The notes under the pieces were generated by a model that ran no database searches, was not told the DNA's origin, and saw nothing but the letters and a program-made list of their open reading frames with translations. The position numbers and the translations under genes were made by a program. Shown here one piece after another: positions 1 through 6,396 of a stretch of DNA of 11,131 nt; positions within the stretch are counted from its first letter, which is position 1, and every line of letters starts with the position of its first letter. Origin of the DNA: Oscillospiraceae bacterium (GTDB lineage Bacteria > Bacillota > Clostridia > Oscillospirales > Acutalibacteraceae); contig DNXM01000079.1 of the NCBI GenBank assembly GCA_003505905.1, positions 238 to 11,368 of the forward strand, written 5' to 3'.

Positions 1-1214
1 CCCGGAGCGGAGCAGTTACAAATAACAGCACCGGTTCCTCTTTTTTTGTCGGGAAGGTTGTTGAGAATCTGAAAAGCCGATGTCATACTTGCGTCAGGAT
101 TTTCGTCTTTTTTGATTTCAATGGGGTACAGGATACCGTCCTGTTCGATAATAAAGTCAATTTCCGCTTCAACTGTTTTCTCCGTTCCGTTTTTGGTAAC
201 CTTTTTCTTGTCTTTTCCCCTGTAGTACGAAACGAAATATCGGTAGTCCAACCCTCTGTTTGAGTAGCTTTTGAGTATTTCCGAAATAACAAAGGTTTCA
301 AAGAAAGCTCCGCTCATAGCACCGTTTGCAAGAGCCTCGGGAGAGAGCCAGCGGGTAAGATAAGCCGCAAGACCGGTATCTCGGAAATAGAGCTTGGGTG
401 TTTTGATGGCTCTTTTCAATACGGAGTTTGCAAAAGGTTCAAGAATGTATACAAGACCGGATGCTTCAAGAACGGATATCCAGCTTTTGACGGTGTTTGC
501 GTCTTTGCCGATTTCATCTGCAATATTGGAATAGTTGAGCATTTGACCCGTTCTTGCGGCACAGGCAATCATAAGATTACGGAATGCGGTAAGATCCTGA
601 ACATTCGAAAGCCCTCTGACATCCCTTTCAAGATATGTTTTTACATAGCTCGAATAAAACATGGACCAGTCAACATCAGAGTTTTGCAGCTCGGGATAAA
701 ACCCCCTGTGAATGATATGCCAAACGCTGTCGGGTTTTGTTTCGGTTCCTTTTCTGGATTGGATGTATGCAAGGGTTGGTAAAAACGGGGTTTTGAAATC
801 GGAATGGCAAATTTCTCTCAAGGATAGAGGCGCTAACTCAACAATCGCTATTCTGCCCGCCATGGAATCCGAAACCATATCCATGAGCCGAAATGGCTGA
901 GAGCCTGTCAGAAGATACTGTCCGTTGACTTTGTTCTTATCGCAATGCATTTTAAGGTATCGGAAAAGTGACGGAACATACTGAACCTCATCCAGCAAAA
1001 GAGGCGTTCCGTTCATGGAAAGAAACATATCGGGGTTTTCCGTTGCCTGCATTTCCAAAAACGCATCATCAAAGCAAATCGAGTTGATGTGAGAATAATT
1101 CTGTTGCAAAAGGGTGGATTTTCCGGTTTGCCTTGCACCGGTTACAAGCACAGATTTGAATGTACGAAAGGAGTTTTCAACAACATCTTCGATATGTCTG
1201 TGCATATATTCCAT
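1..1214 (-). CDS. AAA+ ATPase with DUF4143-type C-terminal domain (3' end cut by window edge)
   Basis: The minus frame is open without interruption for 404 codons from the ATG at 1214 to the window edge, so the gene is partial at its C-terminus but not broken. The start is supported by AGGAGG (1223-1228) 8 nt upstream. Visible parts: Walker A GARQTGKST at residues 26-34, Walker B LLLDE at 72-76, a sensor-like TGS at 103-105, a region with winged-helix character around 225-255 (LNYSNIADEIGKDANTVKSW), and a PD-(D/E)XK-like strand pair with D353, E366 and K368 (EIDF...PIEIK). This order is typical of the widespread AAA_14/DUF4143 ATPases. Their biological role is not firmly established; nuclease-linked or mobile-element roles are only inferred. 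The usual family length suggests about 20-30 residues are missing. The gene looks more A/T-rich than the operon to its right and has its own promoter, which fits accessory or transferred DNA. Confidence 0.93.
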   Translation of the reverse strand, partial: MEYMHRHIEDVVENSFRTFKSVLVTGARQTGKSTLLQQNYSHINSICFDDAFLEMQATENPDMFLSMNGTPLLLDEVQYVPSLFRYLKMHCDKNKVNGQYLLTGSQPFRLMDMVSDSMAGRIAIVELAPLSLREICHSDFKTPFLPTLAYIQSRKGTETKPDSVWHIIHRGFYPELQNSDVDWSMFYSSYVKTYLERDVRGLSNVQDLTAFRNLMIACAARTGQMLNYSNIADEIGKDANTVKSWISVLEASGLVYILEPFANSVLKRAIKTPKLYFRDTGLAAYLTRWLSPEALANGAMSGAFFETFVISEILKSYSNRGLDYRYFVSYYRGKDKKKVTKNGTEKTVEAEIDFIIEQDGILYPIEIKKDENPDASMTSAFQILNNLPDKKRGTGAVICNCSAP

Positions 1215-1228
1215 AACAATAACCTCCT

Positions 1229-1257
1229 ACTAATTCGGAATGCCACTCCGAATTAGT
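1229..1257. promoter_or_regulatory. Perfect 11-bp inverted repeat (operator or 5'-UTR hairpin) before the ATPase gene
   Basis: ACTAATTCGGA (1229-1239) and TCCGAATTAGT (1247-1257) are exact reverse complements around a 7-nt spacer; two further pairs are possible in the spacer across one mismatch. The repeat abuts the AGGAGG ribosome site (1223-1228). Its outer edge lies 3 bp from the -10 box (1261-1266), so it covers the expected transcription start near 1254. It could be an autoregulatory operator at +1 or a hairpin at the mRNA 5' end beside the ribosome site. The sequence does not decide between these. Confidence 0.75.
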
Positions 1258-1260
1258 CAC

Positions 1261-1289
1261 ACAATACCACATAATCAACATCGTGTCAA
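1261..1289 (-). promoter_or_regulatory. Sigma-A type promoter of the ATPase gene
   Basis: Read on the minus strand there is a perfect -35 box TTGACA (1284-1289), a 17-nt spacer and TATTGT (1261-1266) as the -10. The expected start of transcription falls inside the palindrome at 1229-1257, about 40 nt upstream of the ATG. Confidence 0.75.
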
Positions 1290-1399
1290 GGGTGATAGTA
1301 TAGATATGTTCGGTTTTGCGTGCATTTATGCAGGATTTTTGATGTTTCGGAAGAGAAAGGCAACGGTTTGACGCTATTTATTTGCTTTATTCAAAAAAT

Positions 1400-1759
1400 T
1401 TATTTTTCGGTTTTGTACCCCAGTGTCAAGTAGCGGTAGATATTGCCGCTGTCATCGTACAGCGCACGAACATAGCGCAAAACGGTGAAAAAAGCCGGTC
1501 TTCCGTCCACGGTTTCCCGTGGGGAGAGGCGTATGGTGCTTTCAAACACCAGGGTGATATTTTCTTTTTCATCGACCAAGGTTTCAATGAGCGTTTCGTC
1601 AAGCTGAGGCAGCGTATAGTCCCGCAGAAAAAGCTCGCCCAATTCATTGCCCGTGCTAAAAACATTGTGCTTGTCTTTGACCAACAGCCATTCTGCAACT
1701 TCAATCCGCAACGCCTCCGCTGATTTCAGCAAATGGATTGCCACACGCTCACCACACAA
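1400..1759 (-). CDS. Unrecognised small protein, possibly a remnant of a longer gene
   Basis: A 119-codon minus-strand frame with a TTG at 1759 and a TAA at 1400-1402. I do not recognise the family. The composition is protein-like: a mixed amphipathic N-terminal half, then a beta-rich C-terminal half ending YDDSGNIYRYLTLGYKTEK, with no signal peptide or membrane segment. The start is weak: an in-frame TGA sits immediately before the TTG, and no good ribosome site lies at the normal distance. A GTG at codon 6 is an alternative. This could be a real short gene, or the 3' part of a gene whose front was lost to mutation in the A/T-rich stretch upstream. The opposite strand also has an open frame (1382-1723), but its translation looks less protein-like. 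If this call is wrong, 1215-1940 contains only the regulatory sites listed. Confidence 0.5.
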   Translation of the reverse strand: MCGERVAIHLLKSAEALRIEVAEWLLVKDKHNVFSTGNELGELFLRDYTLPQLDETLIETLVDEKENITLVFESTIRLSPRETVDGRPAFFTVLRYVRALYDDSGNIYRYLTLGYKTEK

Positions 1760-1816
1760 TCAAAAATGAATGTTTACCGCCGAAAAAATGCAAAAATTTC
1801 CGTCGATATCCTCTAA

Positions 1817-1845
1817 AATTTAGCATAAATCCGACAGAAAAGCAA
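1817..1845 (-). promoter_or_regulatory. Weak promoter candidate for the 1400-1759 ORF
   Basis: Minus-strand TTGCTT (1840-1845), 17-nt spacer, TAAATT (1817-1822, four of six consensus bases). Transcription would start near 1810, about 50 nt before the TTG. An AGAGGA (1809-1814) sits at the expected transcript start but serves no visible ORF. Confidence 0.3.
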
Positions 1846-1872
1846 CTATATTGACGGAATTTTGAAATAAAC

Positions 1873-1901
1873 TTGCAAAACGGAGCGGTTTATAGTAGAA
1901 T
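1873..1901 (+). promoter_or_regulatory. Promoter of the aminotransferase gene
   Basis: TTGCAA (1873-1878), exactly 17 nt, then TAGAAT (1896-1901). The expected start near 1908 leaves a leader of about 33 nt before the ATG at 1941. That is too short for a riboswitch or T-box, and none is seen. Confidence 0.7.
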
Positions 1902-1940
1902 AGGGAACAATTGAATCATATAATAAAATGGGTGAAGAGA

Positions 1941-3221
1941 ATGTCATTATACAGTGGGTTATCCCAAGACCAATTGCAAATGCAATATGACGAAGTCAAA
2001 CAGCAATACGATGAATTCAAAGCACGCAACCTGCATTTGAATATGTCCCGCGGTAAGCCGAGCACGGCGCAGTTGGATATGTCGTTGGATATTTTTGACA
2101 GCGTGAATGCGCTGAACGGCTACAAGGCGAAGGACGGCACGGATTGCCGCAATTACGGCAACCTGACCGGTTTGGAGGAGTGCAAAACCATTTTTTCGCA
2201 GGCTCTCGGTGTGCAGAATGACAACATTATCGTTTGCGGTAACTCAAGCTTGAACATTATGTTCGACTATGTGGCGCAGTGCATGACGCACGGCGCAGGC
2301 AGTACACCGTGGATGCTTCAGGGTAAAATTAAGTTTATTTGCCCCGTGCCGGGCTATGACCGCCATTTTGGCATCTGTGAATATTTCAACATTGAAATGG
2401 TCAATGTGCCGATGCTCGAATCGGGTCCCGATATGGATAAGGTCGAGGAATTGATTCAGGACAGCTCCGTCAAGGGTATGTTCTGTGTGCCGAAGTATTC
2501 CAATCCCATCGGCATCACATTTTCCGATGAAACCGTGCGTCGCATTGCTTCCATGAAGCCGGCAGCAGACGATTTCCGTGTGATTTGGGACAATGCCTAT
2601 TTCGTTCACGATATTGCGGATGAGGGCGACACGCTGTTGAACATCTTCCCCGAGGCGGAAAAGAACGGTAACGAGGATATGATTATCGAGGTGGCATCCA
2701 CATCCAAAATCAGCTTCCCCGGTGCAGGCATCGCCGTGTTGGCGGCATCGGAAAACAACATCAAGATGATTGCCGAGCGGATGAGCCGTCAAATCATCGG
2801 TTATGATAAAATCAACCAACTGCGTCACGCCCGTGTGCTGCGGGATGGCAACGGGTTGAGAGAGTACATGAAGCGCCACGCATCCATTTTGAAACCGAAG
2901 TTCGAAATTGTGGTCAAGACCCTTGACCGTGATTTGACGGGACTCGGCATTGCCGAGTGGACACACCCGAGAGGCGGCTACTTTGTCAGCTTGGATGTCA
3001 TGCACGGCTGTGCCAAGCGTGTGGTCGAGCTGTGCCGTGAGGCAGGCGTAACGCTCACGGGTGCCGGTGCTACCTATCCCTACGGCAAAGACCCGAACGA
3101 CAGCAACATTCGTATTGCGCCGTCTTATCCGTCACTGGATGAACTTCGTGAAGCGATGAATTTGATTACCATTGCCGTCAAGCTTGCCGCTTTGGAAAAG
3201 CTGATGGACGACAACGATTGA
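1941..3221 (+). CDS. PLP-dependent aminotransferase, class I/II fold (Asp_aminotransf PF12897-like)
   Basis: A 426-residue fold-type I PLP enzyme. The N-terminal RGKPS signature (residues 37-41) matches the family once described as MocR-like aspartate aminotransferases. Visible active-site elements: SNP with N188, DNAY with D217 and Y220 that should hold the PLP ring, K256 in STSKISFPG as the Schiff-base lysine, PRGGYF near 343, and R391 in NIRIAPS as the substrate-carboxylate arginine. It probably moves an amino group between an amino acid and 2-oxoglutarate; the substrate cannot be read from sequence. I chose the ATG at 1941, preceded by a purine-rich GGGTGAAGAG; a TTG at 1911 would add 10 residues of unlikely sequence. 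The gene is monocistronic with its own promoter and is the only complete plus-strand gene in the window. Its TGA is directly followed by the stop codon of the convergent deacetylase. Confidence 0.93.
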   Translation: MSLYSGLSQDQLQMQYDEVKQQYDEFKARNLHLNMSRGKPSTAQLDMSLDIFDSVNALNGYKAKDGTDCRNYGNLTGLEECKTIFSQALGVQNDNIIVCGNSSLNIMFDYVAQCMTHGAGSTPWMLQGKIKFICPVPGYDRHFGICEYFNIEMVNVPMLESGPDMDKVEELIQDSSVKGMFCVPKYSNPIGITFSDETVRRIASMKPAADDFRVIWDNAYFVHDIADEGDTLLNIFPEAEKNGNEDMIIEVASTSKISFPGAGIAVLAASENNIKMIAERMSRQIIGYDKINQLRHARVLRDGNGLREYMKRHASILKPKFEIVVKTLDRDLTGLGIAEWTHPRGGYFVSLDVMHGCAKRVVELCREAGVTLTGAGATYPYGKDPNDSNIRIAPSYPSLDELREAMNLITIAVKLAALEKLMDDND

Positions 3222-4088
3222 TTATTCCCCGAACAGCTTGCCGAAAAACAGCTGGGTGGAAACGCCGTGCGGTCGGTTAAACCGACACAGGTGATACAGC
3301 CAATCGGTGTTTTCGTAATCAATCGAATTGATTTTTTCTTCACAAACAAAACAGGCACGAAAGCCCATTTCCCGAATGATTTCCTTTGACTCTTTCGAGT
3401 AACAGCCAAAGGGATATGTGAAGGCGATGGGCTTGATTTTTGCGTTTTTTTCGCAAAGCTCCTGCATTTTTTGCAAATCGGTTTGCAGAAAAGCCCGATA
3501 CTCTTCTTCGCTTTCACCATTGCGCTTTTTTGCGCCCTTGTGACCGCAGTTGTTGATTTGATGCAAATCATAACTGTGGTTTTGAATTTCAACCGTTCCG
3601 CTTTGAGCAAGCTGTTCGATTTCGCTCCATGTCAAATAGGCGTAGTTCACCGAATGGTCATCCAGCTCGGAATAGCGGTCGGTGTAAGCGCCGACAACGG
3701 ATACCACGGCGCAAAGGTCATATTGCTTTAACAGCGGCTGAACATATTGAAAAATGCTTTCAAAGCCGTCGTCAAAGGTAATCATAATCGGTTTGTCGGG
3801 CAATGCGGCTTTGCCGTCCACCGCACGGAGCAGTTGTTCAGTGGTGATGGCGGTGTAGCCGCATTCTTTGATGTAACGAAAATCGGATTCCAGTTCGTCA
3901 AGCGTTACACAGTAGGTGCCCGCACGATTTGCACTTTTGTTCACCTGGTGGTACATCACAATCGGAAGAGGAGTCGGTGCGGGGGTTGCCGCAGTCGGCT
4001 GTGCCCGCACGATTTGAACACAGGCGGAAACGGTTAATACGACGATTGCAAAGAGCAGGAGATAGAGCTTTTTGAATTTTATCACCAT
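3222..4088 (-). CDS. Polysaccharide deacetylase (NodB homology domain), exported or membrane-anchored
   Basis: A 288-residue protein. Residues 5-22 are a basic-hydrophobic export signal ending VSAC (C23), which could be a lipobox; otherwise it is a signal anchor. A Thr/Ala/Pro linker (about 31-41) leads into the NodB domain: VMYHQV (44-49), motif 1 TFDDG (104-108; D106 catalytic base, D107 metal ligand) and motif 2 NHSYDLH with H171 and H176 as metal ligands, then YPFG further on. The family removes N-acetyl groups from peptidoglycan or exopolysaccharide outside the cell, using Zn2+ or a related metal. The ATG at 4088 fits GAGGTG 8 nt upstream; a GTG at 4097 is too close to that site. Its ribosome site lies inside the hairpin at 4090-4133. 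It lies directly behind the zinc-uptake genes, which suits a zinc-dependent enzyme (inference). Confidence 0.9.
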   Translation of the reverse strand: MVIKFKKLYLLLFAIVVLTVSACVQIVRAQPTAATPAPTPLPIVMYHQVNKSANRAGTYCVTLDELESDFRYIKECGYTAITTEQLLRAVDGKAALPDKPIMITFDDGFESIFQYVQPLLKQYDLCAVVSVVGAYTDRYSELDDHSVNYAYLTWSEIEQLAQSGTVEIQNHSYDLHQINNCGHKGAKKRNGESEEEYRAFLQTDLQKMQELCEKNAKIKPIAFTYPFGCYSKESKEIIREMGFRACFVCEEKINSIDYENTDWLYHLCRFNRPHGVSTQLFFGKLFGE

Positions 4089-4089
4089 A

Positions 4090-4133
4090 AAAAACACACC
4101 TCATCGACATTCTATGCGACAAGGTGTGTTTTT
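4090..4133 (-). terminator. U-tailed hairpin after znuC that contains the deacetylase ribosome site
   Basis: A perfect 12-bp inverted repeat (4090-4101 with 4122-4133) around a 20-nt loop, starting 7 nt past the znuC stop. In the minus-strand RNA the 3' arm is AGGUGUGU followed by a run of U and then directly by the AUGG of the deacetylase. It is built like an intrinsic terminator, though the stem is A/U-rich at its base. The same 3' arm is the downstream gene's Shine-Dalgarno sequence, so folding would both favour termination and hide the ribosome site. Confidence 0.7.
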
Positions 4134-4140
4134 CATTCGA

Positions 4141-4845
4141 TTATTGACCGACAAAGCGCTGCCCCAAATCACTGAGAAGGTACTCTTCGGTGGAACCAAA
4201 GAATTCAACGCCGTTACTGCCGATGTGGAGAATTTTGTCGCTGTTTCTTACAGCTCCGTTGATGTCGTGTGAAACCATGATGACGGCAACCCTTTTGTCT
4301 TTGTTCAAGTGCCGAATGCATTCATACATTTCAGCGGCAACCAACGGGTCAAGCCCCGTGACGGGTTCATCGAGAATCAACAGCTTTTCGGTTGCGCACA
4401 GCGCACGAGCAAGCAGGACACGCTGCTGCTGACCGCCCGACAAATCACAGTAGGGTCGGTGGAGCATTCCGTCCAAGCCAAGCTCCTTCAAAGCGGACTC
4501 GGCTCGTGCTTTATCCTGCGCATTGTGGAAGCCGATGACCTTTTTGCGTCCCGTACAGCCGGACATGACAACCTCATGGACGCAGGCAGGAAAGTCGCGC
4601 TGAATAGCGGTTTGCTGCGGCAGGTAGCCAATGGTGTTTCGGGTGACACCGCCGGAAAGCTCGATGGTGCCCTCGGCTAACGGCAACAGCCCTGCAATGC
4701 CCTTGAGCAAAGTGGTTTTACCCGAGCCGTTTTCGCCGATGATGCTCAGCCATTCTCCTTCACACAGGTGAAAGTTGACACGGCTCAACACCTTTGTGCG
4801 CTCATAGCTCATCGAGAGGTCTTTGATTTCGAGGATTTTGTTCAT
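4141..4845 (-). CDS. znuC: Metal (zinc/manganese-type) ABC transporter ATP-binding protein
   Basis: A 234-residue complete ABC ATPase: Walker A GENGSGKTT (37-45), Q-loop LPQQ (75-78), signature LSGGQ (135-139), Walker B LLILDEP (155-161), D-loop and switch histidine H193 in VSHD. Together with the adjacent metal-binding lipoprotein this is the energising subunit of a ZnuABC/AdcABC-type importer on the inner face of the membrane. Its ATG overlaps the znuA stop by 4 nt (ATGA), and GGGAG lies 7 nt upstream inside znuA, so the two are probably translationally coupled. The membrane permease normally found beside it is absent from the window: the next gene is a deacetylase. Zn versus Mn specificity rests on the partner protein. 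Confidence 0.92.
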   Translation of the reverse strand: MNKILEIKDLSMSYERTKVLSRVNFHLCEGEWLSIIGENGSGKTTLLKGIAGLLPLAEGTIELSGGVTRNTIGYLPQQTAIQRDFPACVHEVVMSGCTGRKKVIGFHNAQDKARAESALKELGLDGMLHRPYCDLSGGQQQRVLLARALCATEKLLILDEPVTGLDPLVAAEMYECIRHLNKDKRVAVIMVSHDINGAVRNSDKILHIGSNGVEFFGSTEEYLLSDLGQRFVGQ

Positions 4846-5828
4846 GAAACGACTCCCAAAGCGAGTTTCAAACTCATCAAATTTTGCTCCATTATATCTA
4901 AATAGGTAACACCGTCTGCAAAATCATCTGCCGATACATTGTGAGCGGAATGAAGCTCCGCAATTGAAACGCCGGTTAAGGACGCCACCTTTTCGGCAAG
5001 ATTTTTGTTGGACAGCTCCGCATAAAAGACCAACGGAATGTTATTGTCTTTTACAAACTGCGTAATCTCCGCCAACACAGCGGGACTCGGTTCGGTTTCG
5101 GAGGTGCAGGAGTCAAACGCCGCTATATAGGCAAGACCGTATTCCTTGCAGAAATAGTGCATGGCGAAACGGTCGCAGACGACAATTTCTTTCAGCGGTG
5201 CTTCGTTCACAACCGTACGGATTTTTGCATCCAAACGGTCGAGCTTATCGCAATAGCTCTTTGCGTCAATGTCGTAAAAATCAGCGTTTTCCGGGTCGAC
5301 CCTGCTCAACGCATCGGCAATGCTTTGAACCATAATTTTGGCATTCTTCGGGCTTGTCCAAATATGCGGGTCAACCGAATGGTCATGCCCGTCCGCTTCA
5401 CCCTCGCTGCTCTTATCCTCATGATGTTGGTGCTCAACCGGGGAAAGTGCAACACCCTTTGACAAATCAACCACGGTGACCTTTTCGGTATCAACGCTTT
5501 TGAGCACATCAGCCGCCCACGCTTCCATCAAGTCACCTGTGTAAAGAAACAAATCACAGTTGTTGATTTTTACCATGTCGGTCGGGCTTGGGTCATAGGT
5601 GTGGCTGTCCGTGCCGGGCGTTAAAAGCAGGGTGATTTCAACCTTGTCCCCTGCAATTTGCTTGACAAAATCATACTGCGGGAACAGCGTACAGACAACA
5701 TTCACAAGCTTTTTGGATTCATCGGTTTCTTTCGCTTTTTCCGTTGCACCGCATCCGAACAAAGCGAATAATAAGGTGCCGACAAGAAGCAACGCCATTC
5801 CTTTTGAGAACAGATTCTTTTTCAACAT
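4842..5828 (-). CDS. znuA: Zinc-type metal ABC transporter substrate-binding lipoprotein
   Basis: A 328-residue cluster A-I solute-binding protein. A basic start (MLKKNLFSKG), a hydrophobic stretch and the lipobox LFGC (C26) mark it as a surface lipoprotein. H76 in DSHTYDPSP and H155 in DPHIW are conserved metal ligands, and a His/Asp/Glu-rich loop (about 133-150, five His) is typical of zinc-binding members. Further on, CDRFAMHYF (218-226) and SETEPSP (243-249) follow the version seen in clostridial ZnuA-like proteins, where the usual third His region reads DRF. It captures Zn2+ and hands it to a membrane permease. The ATG at 5828 gives a clean signal peptide, 4 nt after the maf stop; the ribosome site is weak (AAAGG 13 nt away), so translation may rely on coupling to maf. 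No Zur-like box is seen directly upstream. Confidence 0.92.
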   Translation of the reverse strand: MLKKNLFSKGMALLLVGTLLFALFGCGATEKAKETDESKKLVNVVCTLFPQYDFVKQIAGDKVEITLLLTPGTDSHTYDPSPTDMVKINNCDLFLYTGDLMEAWAADVLKSVDTEKVTVVDLSKGVALSPVEHQHHEDKSSEGEADGHDHSVDPHIWTSPKNAKIMVQSIADALSRVDPENADFYDIDAKSYCDKLDRLDAKIRTVVNEAPLKEIVVCDRFAMHYFCKEYGLAYIAAFDSCTSETEPSPAVLAEITQFVKDNNIPLVFYAELSNKNLAEKVASLTGVSIAELHSAHNVSADDFADGVTYLDIMEQNLMSLKLALGVVS

Positions 5829-5832
5829 ACAA

Positions 5833-6381
5833 TTACCATAACCTTTGAATTTCATCATAGAGGTGTGAAACCGGCAGACCGACGACATTAAAATAGTCGC
5901 CCTCAATGCCCTCAATCAGCACGCATCCTTTGCCTTGAATGCCGTAGGCGCCGGCTTTGTCCATCGGTTCGCCCGTGGCAACATAAGCGTCAATTTGCTC
6001 TTGCGTGAGCGGCTTGAAGCGAACGAGGGTACATTCGTGAAAGCAGATGTGTTCGCCGCCCTTGTTCAGGCAAACGCCTGTGTAAACCTGATGCACTCGA
6101 CCGGACAAACGGCGAAGCATTTCTTTGGCTTGCTCGTCATTCTTTGGCTTGCCGAGAATGCTTTCATCCAACACAACAACGGTGTCGGCGCCGATGACAA
6201 TTTCATCGGGATGCTTTTCGGCAATCGGAGCGGACTTGATGCAAGCCAAGTGCATCACAATCGCTTCGGGGGAAAGGCTCGGGTCGAAGACCTCATCGAC
6301 CGATGCGGTTTCAACCGAAAAATCAAACCCTGCCAAAGCCAACAGCTCTTTGCGCCGTGGCGAAGCGGAAGCAAGAATCAA
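5833..6381 (-). CDS. maf: Maf/YhdE nucleoside triphosphate pyrophosphatase
   Basis: A 182-residue full-length Maf protein. It hydrolyses non-canonical or surplus nucleoside triphosphates (dTTP, UTP and modified forms in the YhdE branch) to monophosphates in the cytoplasm; in B. subtilis Maf affects septum formation. Motifs: SASPRR at 5-10, K49 in the helix after LAC, GADTVV with D66, GKP at 77-79, SGRVHQVYTGV at 93-103, and the C-terminal GIQGKG...FNVVGLP. The start is a TTG at 6381: the protein begins MILASASP as the family does, and GAGGTG lies 7 nt upstream. It follows hflX by 15 nt and precedes znuA by 4 nt, inside the long operon. Confidence 0.95.
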   Translation of the reverse strand: MILASASPRRKELLALAGFDFSVETASVDEVFDPSLSPEAIVMHLACIKSAPIAEKHPDEIVIGADTVVVLDESILGKPKNDEQAKEMLRRLSGRVHQVYTGVCLNKGGEHICFHECTLVRFKPLTQEQIDAYVATGEPMDKAGAYGIQGKGCVLIEGIEGDYFNVVGLPVSHLYDEIQRLW

Positions 6382-6396
6382 GGGAATTCACCTCAA

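Noticed and set aside
83..301. Short open frames inside the first 1.2 kb (83-301 minus, 543-782 plus, 712-900 plus) suggesting a broken gene
   Set aside because: A different minus frame is open without a stop from 1214 to the window edge and carries all family motifs; the short frames are out of phase with it.
1382..1723. Plus-strand 113-codon frame opposite the small unknown ORF
   Set aside because: No ribosome site, atypical composition, and the opposite frame reads more like a folded protein; at most one of the two is real.
2244..3005. 253-codon open frame on the minus strand inside the aminotransferase
   Set aside because: It is antisense to a clearly conserved enzyme, has no ribosome site or recognisable motif, and its His/Val/Cys-rich translation is what reverse-reading this gene would give.
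4090..4133. Zur or other metal-repressor operator at the znuC-deacetylase hairpin
   Set aside because: The arms do not resemble a Firmicute Zur box and there is no promoter there; the U-run and position after a stop codon fit an RNA hairpin.
5829..5915. Upstream extension of znuA by 29 residues
   Set aside because: It overlaps the end of maf and would put a non-hydrophobic tail before a perfectly formed lipoprotein signal; the ATG at 5828 is better.
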